NCBI GenBank assembly: GCA_023412495.1
Contig: JAEYNP010000013.1
Span: 1 to 64,000 of the forward strand
DNA: 64,000 bases
Direction: 5' to 3'
From: Pseudomonadota bacterium
Lineage (GTDB): Bacteria; Desulfobacterota; Desulfobulbia; Desulfobulbales; Desulfocapsaceae
Numbering within the stretch: position 1 is the stretch's first letter; each line of letters starts with the position of its first letter. The notes under the pieces are model-generated. The model searched no databases, was not told the origin of the DNA, and was given only the letters and a program-made list of their open reading frames with translations. Below, in pieces: positions 17,105-26,040 of the stretch. Position numbers and translations under genes: made by a program.

Positions 17105-18325
17105 TCATTGCCGTTTCATGGCCTTGCCGAGATTCTCCTCCAGCTTGGCGAGAAACTCCTCGGTGGTCAGCCAGGACTGGCCGGGATCGACGAGGATGGC
17201 CAGGTCCTTGGTCATAAAACCCGACTCTACGGTCTCGACGCAGACCTTCTCCAGGATCTCGGCGAAATGCATGACGTCGGGGGTGAAGTCGTACTTGCCG
17301 CGATACCAGAGCCCCCGCGTCCAGGCGAAGGTCGAGGCGATGGGGTTGGTCGAAGTCGCGAGCCCCTTCTGGTGCTGACGAAAGTGGCGGGTCACGGTGC
17401 CGTGGGCGGCCTCGGATTCGATGATGTCCCCGTCATCGGTCAGCAGCACCGAGGTCATGAGGCCAAGCGAGCCGAAGCCTTGGGCCACTGAATCCGACTG
17501 GACGTCGCCGTCGTAGTTCTTGCAGGCCCAGACAAAGCCCCCGGACCAGCGCAGGGCGCAGGCCACCATGTCATCGATCAGCCGGTGTTCGTAGGTGATG
17601 CCCGCCGCCCGGAACCGATCGGCGAACTCGGCGTCGAAGACCTCCTGGAAGAGGTCCTTGAATCGGCCGTCGTAGCGTTTGATAATAGTGTTCTTGGTGG
17701 AGAGATACACGGGCCAGCCCAGGGTCAGGCCATAGTTGAAGCACGAACGGGCAAAGCCGCGGATAGAATCGTCGAGGTTGTACATGCCCATGGCGATGCC
17801 GGCGCCGGTGAAATTGAACACTTCGCGTTCCACGGGCTCGCCGCCGCCTTTCGGCTCGAAGCGCATGACCAGCCGCCCCTCGCCGGGGACGAGAAAATCG
17901 GTAGCCCGATACTGGTCGCCGAAGGCATGTCGGCCAATGACGATGGGTTTTGTCCAGCCGGGAACCAGCCGCGGAATGTTCCTGCAGATGATCGGCTGGC
18001 GGAAGACCGTGCCGCCGATGATGTTGCGGATGGTGCCATTTGGGGACAACCACATCTGCTTCAGATTGAATTCCTTGACCCGGGCCTCGTCGGGGGTGAT
18101 GGTCGCGCATTTCACGCCCACACTGTAGTGCTTGATCGCTTCGGCCGCCTCGACGGTCACCCGGTCGTCCGTCGCATCCCGGTTCTCGATGGACAGGTCG
18201 TAATATTTCAGATCGACATCGAGATAGGGCAGGATCAGCTTTTCCTTGATGAACTTCCAGATGATGCGGGTCATCTCGTCGCCGTCCAGTTCGACGATCG
18301 GGTTTTTCACCTGTATCTTTTCCAT
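17105..18325 (-). CDS. icd: NADP-dependent isocitrate dehydrogenase, dimeric type
   Basis: A 406-residue enzyme that converts isocitrate to 2-oxoglutarate. It belongs to the eukaryote-like dimeric subfamily: [13 protein letters not shown] at the N-terminus, the phosphate-binding [16 protein letters not shown], the catalytic Tyr/Lys region with [17 protein letters not shown], the metal ligands in [31 protein letters not shown], and the cofactor segment [12 protein letters not shown]. The last matches NADP preference. GAGGAAGAG lies just before the ATG at 18325; a 49-residue upstream extension was rejected. It stands alone and reads away from the MscS-type channel. Confidence 0.95.
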   Translation of the reverse strand: MEKIQVKNPIVELDGDEMTRIIWKFIKEKLILPYLDVDLKYYDLSIENRDATDDRVTVEAAEAIKHYSVGVKCATITPDEARVKEFNLKQMWLSPNGTIRNIIGGTVFRQPIICRNIPRLVPGWTKPIVIGRHAFGDQYRATDFLVPGEGRLVMRFEPKGGGEPVEREVFNFTGAGIAMGMYNLDDSIRGFARSCFNYGLTLGWPVYLSTKNTIIKRYDGRFKDLFQEVFDAEFADRFRAAGITYEHRLIDDMVACALRWSGGFVWACKNYDGDVQSDSVAQGFGSLGLMTSVLLTDDGDIIESEAAHGTVTRHFRQHQKGLATSTNPIASTFAWTRGLWYRGKYDFTPDVMHFAEILEKVCVETVESGFMTKDLAILVDPGQSWLTTEEFLAKLEENLGKAMKRQ

Positions 18326-18650
18326 TCTCTTCCTCGTCATTAGCCTTACCTGAGTAGGGACGGCGAACCGCCCCCCTTTCCCCTCCAATACCTTACACAG
18401 ATAAGAGCAACGAATCCAAAAGCCAAGGCATGCGACGCACCGGCAGTGCCTCGGGAGAGCCTGGCGCACCACCGGAAAACTGTGCCTGCGCCGGCCGTGA
18501 AATGCACCTTCGAATCAACCCGGCGAGGAAATCTCTTGAGCAACACCTGGCCTTACGGGTAAGTTCCCCCATGAAAAATATTGGGCCGGGATCGCCGCCT
18601 CACCCGGGCTGGCTGAGCGGACTCCAGCAAATAAGCACTTCTCCGAGGTC
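18326..18650. other. Divergent intergenic region, no gene seen
   Basis: This 325-base stretch between icd and the channel gene presumably contains both promoters. I see no convincing gene, hairpin or conserved site in it. Confidence 0.5.
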
Positions 18651-20996
18651 ATGATAATGCCAGTACTCCCTCCGGATTTTCAAAAACTTGCCCGGCCAGG
18701 GCTTCCAAAAAGGTTCATCGTATTTTGGCTTTTCCTCTTTTCTTTCGTTTTTCCGCTGGTGTCTTCCGCTCCCGGAGAGGAGGCTCCGCCTCAACTGCTC
18801 AATTTCGACAAGACTCAGGCGGAGCTCAAGGCGATCTCCAGAAAGCTGAAAAGCGGCTCGATCTCCCTTCAGGTGATCGACCAGGCCAATGAGCAGACCG
18901 TGACCATCGTCGCCTCCGCCGCGGCCTGCATCGATGCGGCAACTGCCCAGATCGCCCGCCTCGACCAGGAAATCGAATCCCTGGGTCCGGCCGCCGAACA
19001 GGAACCGGCCGAGATCGTCAGGGAACGCAAGAACCTCGCCAAGCAAAGGCAGGCAGTCCAGGTAACCCAGTCGGAATGCCGGCTGATCGCGACTCTCGCG
19101 ACCCGCCTGCAGAATGAACTGGCCGACAAGGACAAGCTCCTGCAAGCTGCCAGTTTCTTCTCGAGAGACCGGAACTTTTTCGACAGGTTCGCAGCCTCGA
19201 TGTCGGCCGTCGCCGCCGTGACCGACCAACTCGGGCAGTATCTCGAACACTCCGGCCTTTCCCGGCTGACGCCGCAGATGATCCTGATCCTGCTGGTCCT
19301 GACAGCCGCCGGGGCGGTGGCGGGCCTGAAGACATCCAGGCTCCTGCAAAGCCGGCTCCCGGCCGACGTGGCCCCCGGGCGGCTGGATTCGGCGACTCTG
19401 GCGTTATCCCTGGCCTTGCTGGCCGGAGGGCTCTATCTCCTGTTCGTCACCGAAGAAGCCCCGTCCCCGGCCTATGGGCCCTGGCTGCTGCTGTCCGCCG
19501 GGATGTACGGCATCACCCTCTTTCTCTTTCATCTGCGAGGCCGGGTGGAATCGCGCGCCAAAGGGGCACGTGCGGTCTTTCCGGCGGTGCAGTTCCGCCT
19601 GCTGGTCCTGCTCTGCATCCTGCTGTTCTTCTTCATCCAGCTGGATCTGACGGATTTCCCCGCTCTTGCCGCATTCATGGCGATCGTCCGGTCCGTCGTC
19701 GTCACCGCCATCTGCCTGGCGGGTTTTTGGCTGGTGTGGTCGATCGCGCTACCCGACAGCCTGATCAAATACCGAAAGCCCATTCGCCTTACGGCGGCGG
19801 CGGTCGCCGTGGCCCTGATGCTCATCGAACTCTCCGGCTACGGGAACTTTTCAACTTTTCTGCTGGTCGGCCTGCTCGGCACGATCCTGCTCGCCTGCCT
19901 GCTCCGCTTCGTGCTCTTCTTCATCGATGAAATCATCGGCGGCCTCTTCACCGGCAAATATCCCTGGCAGCAGCGACTGCGCCGTCGACTCGGACTGCCT
20001 TCGCAGAACAACCTGATGGGCATCACCTGGATCCGGCTGAGTATCAAGCTGCTGGCCTGGTCCGCCGCCTTTTTGCTTTTCCTGCAGCTCTGGGGCATGC
20101 CGGACAAACAGCTGGCAAAGCTCAAGGGTGCACTGATCGACGGCTTCGGCATCGGTGAATTGGTCGTCTCCCCCGCCCGGGTCCTGCTCGGCGTCTTCGT
20201 CTTCGCCTGCGGCTGGACGCTCGTCTCCTGGATGAAGATGCGGCTGGAAAAAAGGTGGCTTCTGAACGCCTCCTTTTCACTCAGCGCCAAGGAAACCCTG
20301 GTGACCATGACCGGTTACTGCGGCATCGCCGTGGCGGTGATCATCGGGCTGTCGGTCGCGGGATTCAGCTTCTCCAACCTGGCGGTCATCGCCGGGGCGC
20401 TGTCGGTGGGTATCGGCTTCGGGCTGCAGAACATCGTCAACAACTTCGTCTCGGGGCTGATCATTCTCTTTGAGCGGCCGGTCAAGCGGGGCGACTGGAT
20501 CAGCATCGGCAACACCCAGGGCTTCGTGCAGAAGATAAGTGTCCGCTCGACCCTGATCCAGACCTTCGACCGCTCGGACGTCATCGTCCCCAACTCCGAG
20601 CTGATCTCCAACCAGGTCACCAACATGACGCTGCACGACAACTACGGCCGCATCATCGTGCCGATCGGCGTGGCCTACGGCAGCGACACCGAGCTGGTCA
20701 GGACTATCCTGCTGGAGATCGCCGCCGCCAATCCGGAAGTAGTCAATGACAGCTCGGCGCCGAAGCCCCAAGTCCTCTTCCTGGCCTTCGGGGACAACGC
20801 CCTTCAGTTCGAACTGCGCTGCCATCTGCGCAACATCGACCGGCGGCTGGCGGTGACGAGCGAGATCAACTACGGGATCGACCGGGCTTTCCGCAGGCAC
20901 AACATCTCCATACCCTTCCCGCAGCGCGATCTGTATATCAAGGAATGGCCGGGCGGGATGATGGCGGCGGAAAAAGAAGAAACCGGAAGAACCTGA
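18651..20996 (+). CDS. Large MscS-family mechanosensitive channel
   Basis: A 781-residue inner-membrane channel of the long MscK/YbdG-like type. A signal-like helix (residues 15-40) is followed by a periplasmic coiled-coil region to about 190. Some eight or more hydrophobic helices come next, and the MscS core lies near residues 560-770. The pore-lining helix (VIAGALSVGIGFGLQNIVNNFVSG) and the beta domain (ILFERPVKRGDWI, then DVIVPNSELISNQVTN) are clear. It would release solutes during hypo-osmotic shock. The start may be ATG 18651 or 18657, which share one frame; GAGG lies before both. Confidence 0.9.
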   Translation: MIMPVLPPDFQKLARPGLPKRFIVFWLFLFSFVFPLVSSAPGEEAPPQLLNFDKTQAELKAISRKLKSGSISLQVIDQANEQTVTIVASAAACIDAATAQIARLDQEIESLGPAAEQEPAEIVRERKNLAKQRQAVQVTQSECRLIATLATRLQNELADKDKLLQAASFFSRDRNFFDRFAASMSAVAAVTDQLGQYLEHSGLSRLTPQMILILLVLTAAGAVAGLKTSRLLQSRLPADVAPGRLDSATLALSLALLAGGLYLLFVTEEAPSPAYGPWLLLSAGMYGITLFLFHLRGRVESRAKGARAVFPAVQFRLLVLLCILLFFFIQLDLTDFPALAAFMAIVRSVVVTAICLAGFWLVWSIALPDSLIKYRKPIRLTAAAVAVALMLIELSGYGNFSTFLLVGLLGTILLACLLRFVLFFIDEIIGGLFTGKYPWQQRLRRRLGLPSQNNLMGITWIRLSIKLLAWSAAFLLFLQLWGMPDKQLAKLKGALIDGFGIGELVVSPARVLLGVFVFACGWTLVSWMKMRLEKRWLLNASFSLSAKETLVTMTGYCGIAVAVIIGLSVAGFSFSNLAVIAGALSVGIGFGLQNIVNNFVSGLIILFERPVKRGDWISIGNTQGFVQKISVRSTLIQTFDRSDVIVPNSELISNQVTNMTLHDNYGRIIVPIGVAYGSDTELVRTILLEIAAANPEVVNDSSAPKPQVLFLAFGDNALQFELRCHLRNIDRRLAVTSEINYGIDRAFRRHNISIPFPQRDLYIKEWPGGMMAAEKEETGRT

Positions 20997-21108
20997 CGCT
21001 AACTAAAGACTGGAAGCAAAGGGCGGCCCCTCAGGGTGGAGAGAAATTTCCTGAACAAGCTATAATAGCTTCCGCCAGCGATCAATCATCTGCAGAAAAA
21101 GTAAATAT

Positions 21109-21459
21109 TCATTGGTTGGTTGGGAATTTTTTTTCACCCCTTATAGTAGATCCAGAAACTCGCCGGTAAAAAATGACGCCGACGCGGTCTATAAGGTCGA
21201 GCAGCTCTTGGTTTTTGATCTGGCGGAATATGGAAATATCAAACGCATAAGGCAAAAGAAGATCGTCGATGTCACGACTGATTTTGTTCAATAGCTGAAG
21301 ATCGAGGCCTTCGCCTTTCAAGGTGAGATCGACATCGGAGCCAGGCCTGAAATTTCCCTTGGCACGGGAACCATAAAGAATGACTTCCTCGACCTTCTCA
21401 AACCTTGCAAATAGTCTCCTAAGTTTATCAACCGTCTCCTGGCTCAGACCGTGTGGCAT
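21109..21459 (-). CDS. MNT-type nucleotidyltransferase antitoxin
   Basis: A 116-residue minimal nucleotidyltransferase with the active-site motif GSRAKGNFRPGSDVDL near residue 33. In HEPN/MNT systems this enzyme neutralises the HEPN partner, by adding AMP to it in the cases studied. It begins 3 bases after the stop of the HEPN gene, so the two are co-transcribed leftwards. The base composition is lower in GC than the neighbours, which fits a mobile module. Confidence 0.88.
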   Translation of the reverse strand: MPHGLSQETVDKLRRLFARFEKVEEVILYGSRAKGNFRPGSDVDLTLKGEGLDLQLLNKISRDIDDLLLPYAFDISIFRQIKNQELLDLIDRVGVIFYRRVSGSTIRGEKKFPTNQ

Positions 21460-21462
21460 AGT

Positions 21463-21897
21463 TTATTGCCCCGTGGCATATGGTCCGGTGCGACGGCGAA
21501 GGCCATCCAGTTTTTCCTCTAGTCTGCAAAAAAGCGGGAAATACATATCGACGACTGACCGGCATATTGCCTCGGCAACCTCTTCATTGTAGGTATGAGA
21601 TGTCAAATTCCTGCTTTGCAGCATATCCATCCAGCTTTCACCATCATCAATCAGTCCCAGTTCAAAAGCTTTCCGGGTTGCATCTCGTGAACCGTAGATA
21701 TCCCTTTGTCCGCTGAATTCGAGAAAATCCTTCAACGTAGTCCAGGCAAGTTCGTAGGTATATTCGAAGGCCTTGACGAGACCCTGTTTTTCAAGATCCG
21801 ATAGTTCGTTATGTTTATCAATGAATTTTCTGAGTTGTCTCAAGGCCTTTTGATAATTCGAAAAACGTTGCTCCCACCGAATGTCTCTCTCCGTCAT
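21463..21897 (-). CDS. HEPN-type toxin (HI0074-like)
   Basis: A 144-residue helical protein of the nucleotidyltransferase-substrate-binding/HEPN family. The ribonuclease motif R-x4-H is present in SRNLTSHTY near residue 106. The ATG at 21897 begins the family's usual N-terminus (MTERDIRWEQRFSNYQKAL) and has AAGG upstream. A longer frame runs back into a palindromic repeat and was rejected. With the MNT gene downstream it forms a type of toxin-antitoxin pair. The repeat element begins 58 bases upstream. Confidence 0.87.
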   Translation of the reverse strand: MTERDIRWEQRFSNYQKALRQLRKFIDKHNELSDLEKQGLVKAFEYTYELAWTTLKDFLEFSGQRDIYGSRDATRKAFELGLIDDGESWMDMLQSRNLTSHTYNEEVAEAICRSVVDMYFPLFCRLEEKLDGLRRRTGPYATGQ

Positions 21898-21955
21898 GAT
21901 ATACCTTATGAAAGGATTCCTCAGTTGGTCAAGCTTGCTTTGTCTTTGTACCAGC

Positions 21956-22092
21956 CGGGCTGCACCCGCAACCCAAGGGCTGTTATCCCCTCCCACAGCA
22001 GAGGGGACTCTTTTCAGTACCCCCTTGAGGGGTATAAGTACCTTCACGAAATTCGTTCTTAAAAAGCAAGAAATGAATTTCTAAGGTACTAA
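21956..22092. repeat. Composite GTACCTT palindromic element, copy A
   Basis: The element has a block with GGGCTGTTATCCCCTCCC and a short CCCCCTTGAGGGG hairpin, then the arm GTACCTTCACGAAATTCGTT facing its complement (GAATTTCTAAGGTAC) across an A-rich loop. Related copies lie at 32693-32856, 45327-45381 and 50655-50801. Confidence 0.85.
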
Positions 22093-22221
22093 CCATAGCA
22101 CGGATCACATGTTCCCTCCTGCATTTTCTTCATGACCTTACGTAAACACAAATATCTCGATCCCTTTCCCGCCGTGCAAGTGGGCAATGGAAAAAGAATA
22201 AGGTGAGAAGGGGAAATGACG

Positions 22222-22276
22222 ACCACCGGAGTGTATGGATCCGGTGGTAGGTAGGGCGAAAGATTTTTCGCCCTAC
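22222..22276. terminator. Two adjacent hairpins
   Basis: ACCACCGGA pairs with TCCGGTGGT across 9 bases (22222-22248). GTAGGGCGAAA then pairs with TTTTCGCCCTAC across a very short loop (22251-22276). They lie just beyond the end of the leftward formate dehydrogenase gene and could end its transcript. The second resembles a widespread intergenic repeat. Confidence 0.5.
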
Positions 22277-22345
22277 GCGTCGCGCACCGGACAGATCGGG
22301 ATAGTACGGGGACGAGATAACAAGGCAATTGGGTGAGCCGGCGTC

Positions 22346-24394
22346 CTATCCTGCCGCAACCCCCGCCGCCTCGATCTTCACCGCGCAGACCTTGTAGTCC
22401 GGGGTCTTGGTGATGGGATCGAGGGAGGTACCGAGGAGAACGTTCGAGTTGGCCTCGGCAAAGTGGAAGTCCATGAAGATTGCCCCTTCCGGCACAGTGA
22501 TACCGGGCTTGGCCCAGCTCATCACCTCGCCCCGGCGGGAGATGACGCGGATGGGGTCGCCCTCCCGCACACCCAGTTTCTCCGCGTCCTTCACATGCAT
22601 CTGGGTAAATGCCCTGGGATACTCCCGCGCGAGAGTCCCGCAGCGGCCGGTCATGGTCCGGGCGTTATAGTGGGCGAAATGCCTGCCGGTGGTGAGGTAG
22701 AAGGGATATTCCTCGTCCGGCAATTCCTCCGAAGGCCGAAAGCCGATGGGCGCAAAGAGGCCGAGGCCTCGGCCGAACCGTTCCTGGTGGAGAAAGGGCG
22801 TGCCCGGATGGTCGGGCGTCGGGCAGGGCCACTGCAGGTCCCGGCTCTCGATGCGCTCGTAGGAGATGCCGCCGTAAATGGGGCTCAGGGCCGCCATCTC
22901 GGCGAATATCTCCTTCGGCTCGCTGTAGTCGAAGGCAAGCCCGAGCCTCCTCCCGATTTCCGAGAGAATGACCCAGTCCGGTTTCGCCTCGCCCGGAGGT
23001 TCGACCGCCTTGCGGACCCGCTGCACTTTCCGCTCGGTGCAGGAAAACGTCCCTTCCTTTTCCGCCCAGCAGGCTGCCGGCAGCACGACATCGGCCAGTT
23101 TTGCGGTTTCCGAGAGGAAGATATCCTGGACGACGAGGAAATCGGCCGACTCGAGGGCATGGGTGATATGATGGGTATCCGGGTCGCTCAAGGCCGTATC
23201 CTCTCCCATGATGAACATCGACTTCACTGAACCTTCGATGAGCCCGTCGATCATCTGCGGGATGGTGAGGCCCACCTTGTCCGACAGCCGGGCCTGCCAT
23301 GCCTTCTCGAATTTCAGGCGCGCCGCAAGGTCGACGACAGTCTGGTAGCCTGGATAAACATTGGGCAGGGCGCCCATGTCGCAGGCCCCCTGGACGTTGT
23401 TCTGCCCGCGGAGCGGATTGACACCGCTTGACTTCTTGCCGATCTGCCCGGTGAGCATCGCCAGGTTGGCCAGGGTCTTCACGTTGTCCACCCCGTGGGA
23501 ATGCTCCGTCATCCCCAGGGTGTAGAGAATGGACGACGGCTCGGAGGTGGCGTAGAGCCTCGCCGCCTCGCGGATCACCTCGGGCGGCACGCCGCAGATC
23601 TTTTCCGCCTCCTCCGGCGCAAAATCCTGCAATATCTTCTCCAGCTCGGCGAAGCCTTCGGTGCGCTCGGCGATGAACTGGGCATTGTGATAGCCCTTTG
23701 CCAGGATCTCGTGCATCATAGCATTCAACAAGGCCACATCCGTGCCGAAATTTGGCCGGATGTGGAGGTCGGCCAGCAGGGCGACCTGAGTCACTCTCGG
23801 ATCCACCACGATCAGCTTCGCCCCCTTGCCCTTCGCGGCAAAAACGCGATGAGCAATGAGCGGGTGGGCCTCGGTGGTATTGGAGCCGATCACGAACAGA
23901 CAGACGGCGTCCTCGATTTCGGGGATGGAGTTGGTCATGGCCCCGTTGCCGAAGGCGGCGGCAAGACCTGCCACCGTCGGGGCGTGTCAGAGCCGGGCGC
24001 AATGGTCGACATTGTTGGTGCCGAAGCCGACCCGGCTGAGTTTCTGCATCAGGTAGTTCTCTTCATTTGTTGCCCTTGCCGAACTGAGGAAGCCCATGGC
24101 GTCGGGGCCGTGCTGGTCGCGAATGGCTGTCATTTTTTCCACCACCAGATCCAGGGCCTCCTGCCAGCTCGCCTCGCGGAAAGCGCCGTCGGTCTTGATG
24201 AGGGGCCTGGTGAGGCGTTCGCCGCTGTGGACGAACTCGTGCACGGTCCAGCCCTTGATGCAGAGCTTGCCCTGGTTCGTCTGCCCCGTCTTCAGGGGAT
24301 GGGTCCCGATCAGCCTGCCATCCAGCACCTCCAGCAGCATCTGACATCCGCACCCGCAATGCGGGCAGGTGGTCTGAACTAACCTGTAATCCAT
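22346..24394 (-). CDS. fdhA: Selenocysteine formate dehydrogenase, FdhF/FDH-H type
   Basis: A 682-residue molybdenum or tungsten bis-MGD enzyme that interconverts formate and CO2. The N-terminal [4Fe-4S] motif is CPHCGCGC with a fourth cysteine in GKLCIKGW. An in-frame UGA at 23989-23987 falls at residue 136 in CARL-U-HAPTVAGL, exactly where E. coli FDH-H has selenocysteine, and a SECIS-like hairpin follows it. The molydopterin-binding domains continue to the usual C-terminal MDFHFAEANSN region. There is no Tat signal, so it is cytoplasmic, and no partner subunit is adjacent. AGGAGGA lies before the ATG at 24394. Automated callers would split it at the UGA. Confidence 0.93.
23938..23989 (-). 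promoter_or_regulatory. SECIS element for UGA recoding
   Basis: Directly after the UGA on the minus strand the mRNA can fold into a hairpin whose tip GGCAGGTCTTGCC (23960-23972) has a 4-bp stem and a GGUCU-type loop. It is very close to the E. coli fdhF SECIS apex, where SelB binds. The spacing from UGA to apex is also like that of fdhF. Confidence 0.85.
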
Positions 24395-24498
24395 CGCAAA
24401 TCCTCCTGTCTTTGTTTGCCTTGAAGCTCCGGCCGCATGGTCGGCAAGAGACGCTCCCCGGTTGAGACCGACCAGGATCATCTACCATGATCCCCAGG

Positions 24499-24514
24499 TG
24501 CGAAAGCCACGCCA
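24499..24514 (-). promoter_or_regulatory. Possible sigma-54 promoter of fdhA
   Basis: The minus strand reads TGGCGTGGCTTTCGCA: GG and GC are 10 bases apart as sigma-54 needs, but three of the conserved positions differ from TGGCACG-N4-TTGCA. It lies about 105 bases before the start codon. E. coli fdhF is sigma-54 dependent, which makes this worth noting; the match alone is weak. Confidence 0.35.
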
Positions 24515-24584
24515 AAGTCGGCATGAATTCGGAGAAACGCATTTTTGGTGACATTAGGAAAAAACGCGGGCAGGATAACAGAAA

Positions 24585-24617
24585 TAAGGAAATATGCAAG
24601 ATCCGCATATTTCCTTA
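24585..24617. promoter_or_regulatory. Perfect 13-bp inverted repeat
   Basis: TAAGGAAATATGC and GCATATTTCCTTA are perfect arms around AAGATCC. It lies about 190 bases upstream of fdhA and 95 bases after the molybdenum-storage-like gene. It could be an operator or a second terminator; a separate terminator-like hairpin already exists nearer that gene. Confidence 0.5.
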
Positions 24618-24678
24618 CATGGAATGACAAGAAGCGATAGGATTTTGACTCAAAAAGCAAAAAGAGGCCGCGGAAAAT

Positions 24679-24700
24679 CGGGAGATCGGGGCATCTCCCG
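24679..24700 (-). terminator. Terminator-like hairpin after the Mo-storage-like gene
   Basis: On the minus strand CGGGAGAT pairs with ATCTCCCG across GCCCCG, followed by ATTTTCC. It begins 12 bases after the stop codon of the gene ending at 24712. Confidence 0.55.
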
Positions 24701-24711
24701 GGCTTATCCGC

Positions 24712-25542
24712 CTATTGCCTATAGATGAAGGTGCCGACGTGCTCCCCGTTGAGAGCCCTGGTGATGTTGCCTTCCACCATGCCGTTGATGACCTGCACCT
24801 TCTCGATCACCTCGCTGTTCTGGATGATTTCCAGGCAGGGCCGCTCGATGACCAGGTCGTCCTGGCCTCTGTCCAGGAGATCCTGGGCCCCGATCTCGGC
24901 GATGAACTCGACCTCGGGATTCTTCTTCGGGTCGTCGGTGTACAGCCCCCGTTCGTCCTTGACGAAGATCACCGTCCTCGCGCCGATCAGATCCGCCAGG
25001 ATGACCAGACCTACATCGGTACGGTGAATGGGAATGCGGCCGACTTTCGGCTTGATGGCGAAATAGTCGTACGGCGGCATGCCGTGCATGACCGGTATGA
25101 TGTTTTCAGAAAAGTAGGTGGGAAGTTTCACAATATCCGAATGGGATATCTTTACGCCTCCCCAGGGCGAGAGCAGGGTGGCGATCATCAGCGCGTTCTG
25201 CTCCGAAATCATGCTGCCGAACTTGGCGATGACACCCGTCGGCATGCCCATCTCGAGACCGATGGTATAGATATGGCGGCTCCTCGTGCCTCCGCCGGTG
25301 GTGATGAGCATCTTGTGCTCGACCCTGTTCCTGACTATTTCCTTGAGGATGGCGGGCAGGGCCTTCACCCCGCGGTCGCAGATGGATTGACCGCCGATCT
25401 TCAGGATCTTCACGTCAGGATAAAGTCTCTCCTGCGGAGCGATCTCCAGTTTTTCGATAAATTCCTTGCTGACCAGGCTCTCGCCCATCAAGGCGCTCTT
25501 CACGTGCAACCGCTTGCCGTCCTTCTCCCGCACCAGTGCCAT
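24712..25542 (-). CDS. Molybdenum storage protein-like amino-acid-kinase-fold protein
   Basis: A 276-residue amino acid kinase-fold protein close in motif layout to MosA/MosB of Azotobacter. It shows VKILKIGGQSICDRG, TTGGGTRSRHIYTIGLEMGMPTGVIAK, IPIHRTDVGLVILAD, FVKDERGLYTDDPKKNP and the C-terminal VQVINGMVEGNITRALNGEHVGT. MosAB packs polymolybdate clusters in an ATP-dependent cage. Only one subunit gene is present, so it may form a homo-oligomer or have a different nucleotide substrate. Its location between two formate dehydrogenases and near a ModA-like gene supports a molybdenum or tungsten role (inference). It follows the 73-residue gene by 15 bases. Confidence 0.8.
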   Translation of the reverse strand: MALVREKDGKRLHVKSALMGESLVSKEFIEKLEIAPQERLYPDVKILKIGGQSICDRGVKALPAILKEIVRNRVEHKMLITTGGGTRSRHIYTIGLEMGMPTGVIAKFGSMISEQNALMIATLLSPWGGVKISHSDIVKLPTYFSENIIPVMHGMPPYDYFAIKPKVGRIPIHRTDVGLVILADLIGARTVIFVKDERGLYTDDPKKNPEVEFIAEIGAQDLLDRGQDDLVIERPCLEIIQNSEVIEKVQVINGMVEGNITRALNGEHVGTFIYRQ

Positions 25543-25557
25543 TGTCCCTCCCTTTGC

Positions 25558-25779
25558 TCAAGCAGAAACAGAGCCGCTTTTCTTGGCGGCGTTCGGGTCG
25601 CGCTCCAGAGCCACCAGTTGCGCGTTGGTCGCCGCGGCGATCTGCTCCAGTTCCTTTTTACGGAAGTGATTGCCGTAGACCTTCAGATCAAGGCCGGATA
25701 CGGCGACCACGCGAAAACGCGGGGTGCGGGAACCTTCCTGGGCTTTTTGTCTTTCACGGTAAAAAATTTGTCCGGCCAT
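25558..25779 (-). CDS. Small hypothetical protein upstream of Mo-storage gene
   Basis: I do not recognise this 73-residue protein. It begins MAGQIFYRERQKAQEGSRTPRF and contains VVAVSGLDLKVYGNHFRKKELEQIAAATNAQLVAL, a compact alpha/beta-looking sequence without cysteines or membrane segments. AGGAGG lies 7 bases before the ATG at 25779. It is separated from the storage-like gene by only 15 bases, so it is co-transcribed and may be its partner. Confidence 0.75.
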   Translation of the reverse strand: MAGQIFYRERQKAQEGSRTPRFRVVAVSGLDLKVYGNHFRKKELEQIAAATNAQLVALERDPNAAKKSGSVSA

Positions 25780-26040
25780 AAGCTTGCCTCCTGAATAGAT
25801 GGAATAGGATAGTCGTACATACCTAGAATAATAGGTGGAACCCAGCTGAATGACAAGTGAGTGCAACTTTTACTTCCTCCCTGCAAGACCGACCACACTG
25901 TTATATTTTGTTATTTCAAGTCATAATTTGTCTTATATCGGCGAGATGACGCGGGTTCGTTGACACCGGAGCGTTCTCAAGGTCTATTCGATTACCGCAA
26001 TTTTTTTACCGAAAGTTTTCATCCGAAGGTTTCACCCGCC

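Noticed and set aside
21811..22062. Small gene encoding a protein with GDSFQYPLEGYKYLHEIR, also seen at 50630-50815
   Set aside because: Both frames run through copies of the GTACCTT palindromic repeat. The similarity comes from the repeat DNA, and there is no ribosome site.
23987..23989. In-frame stop making the leftward formate dehydrogenase a pseudogene
   Set aside because: The codon is UGA at the conserved selenocysteine position and is followed by an fdhF-like SECIS hairpin. The frame is intact on both sides.
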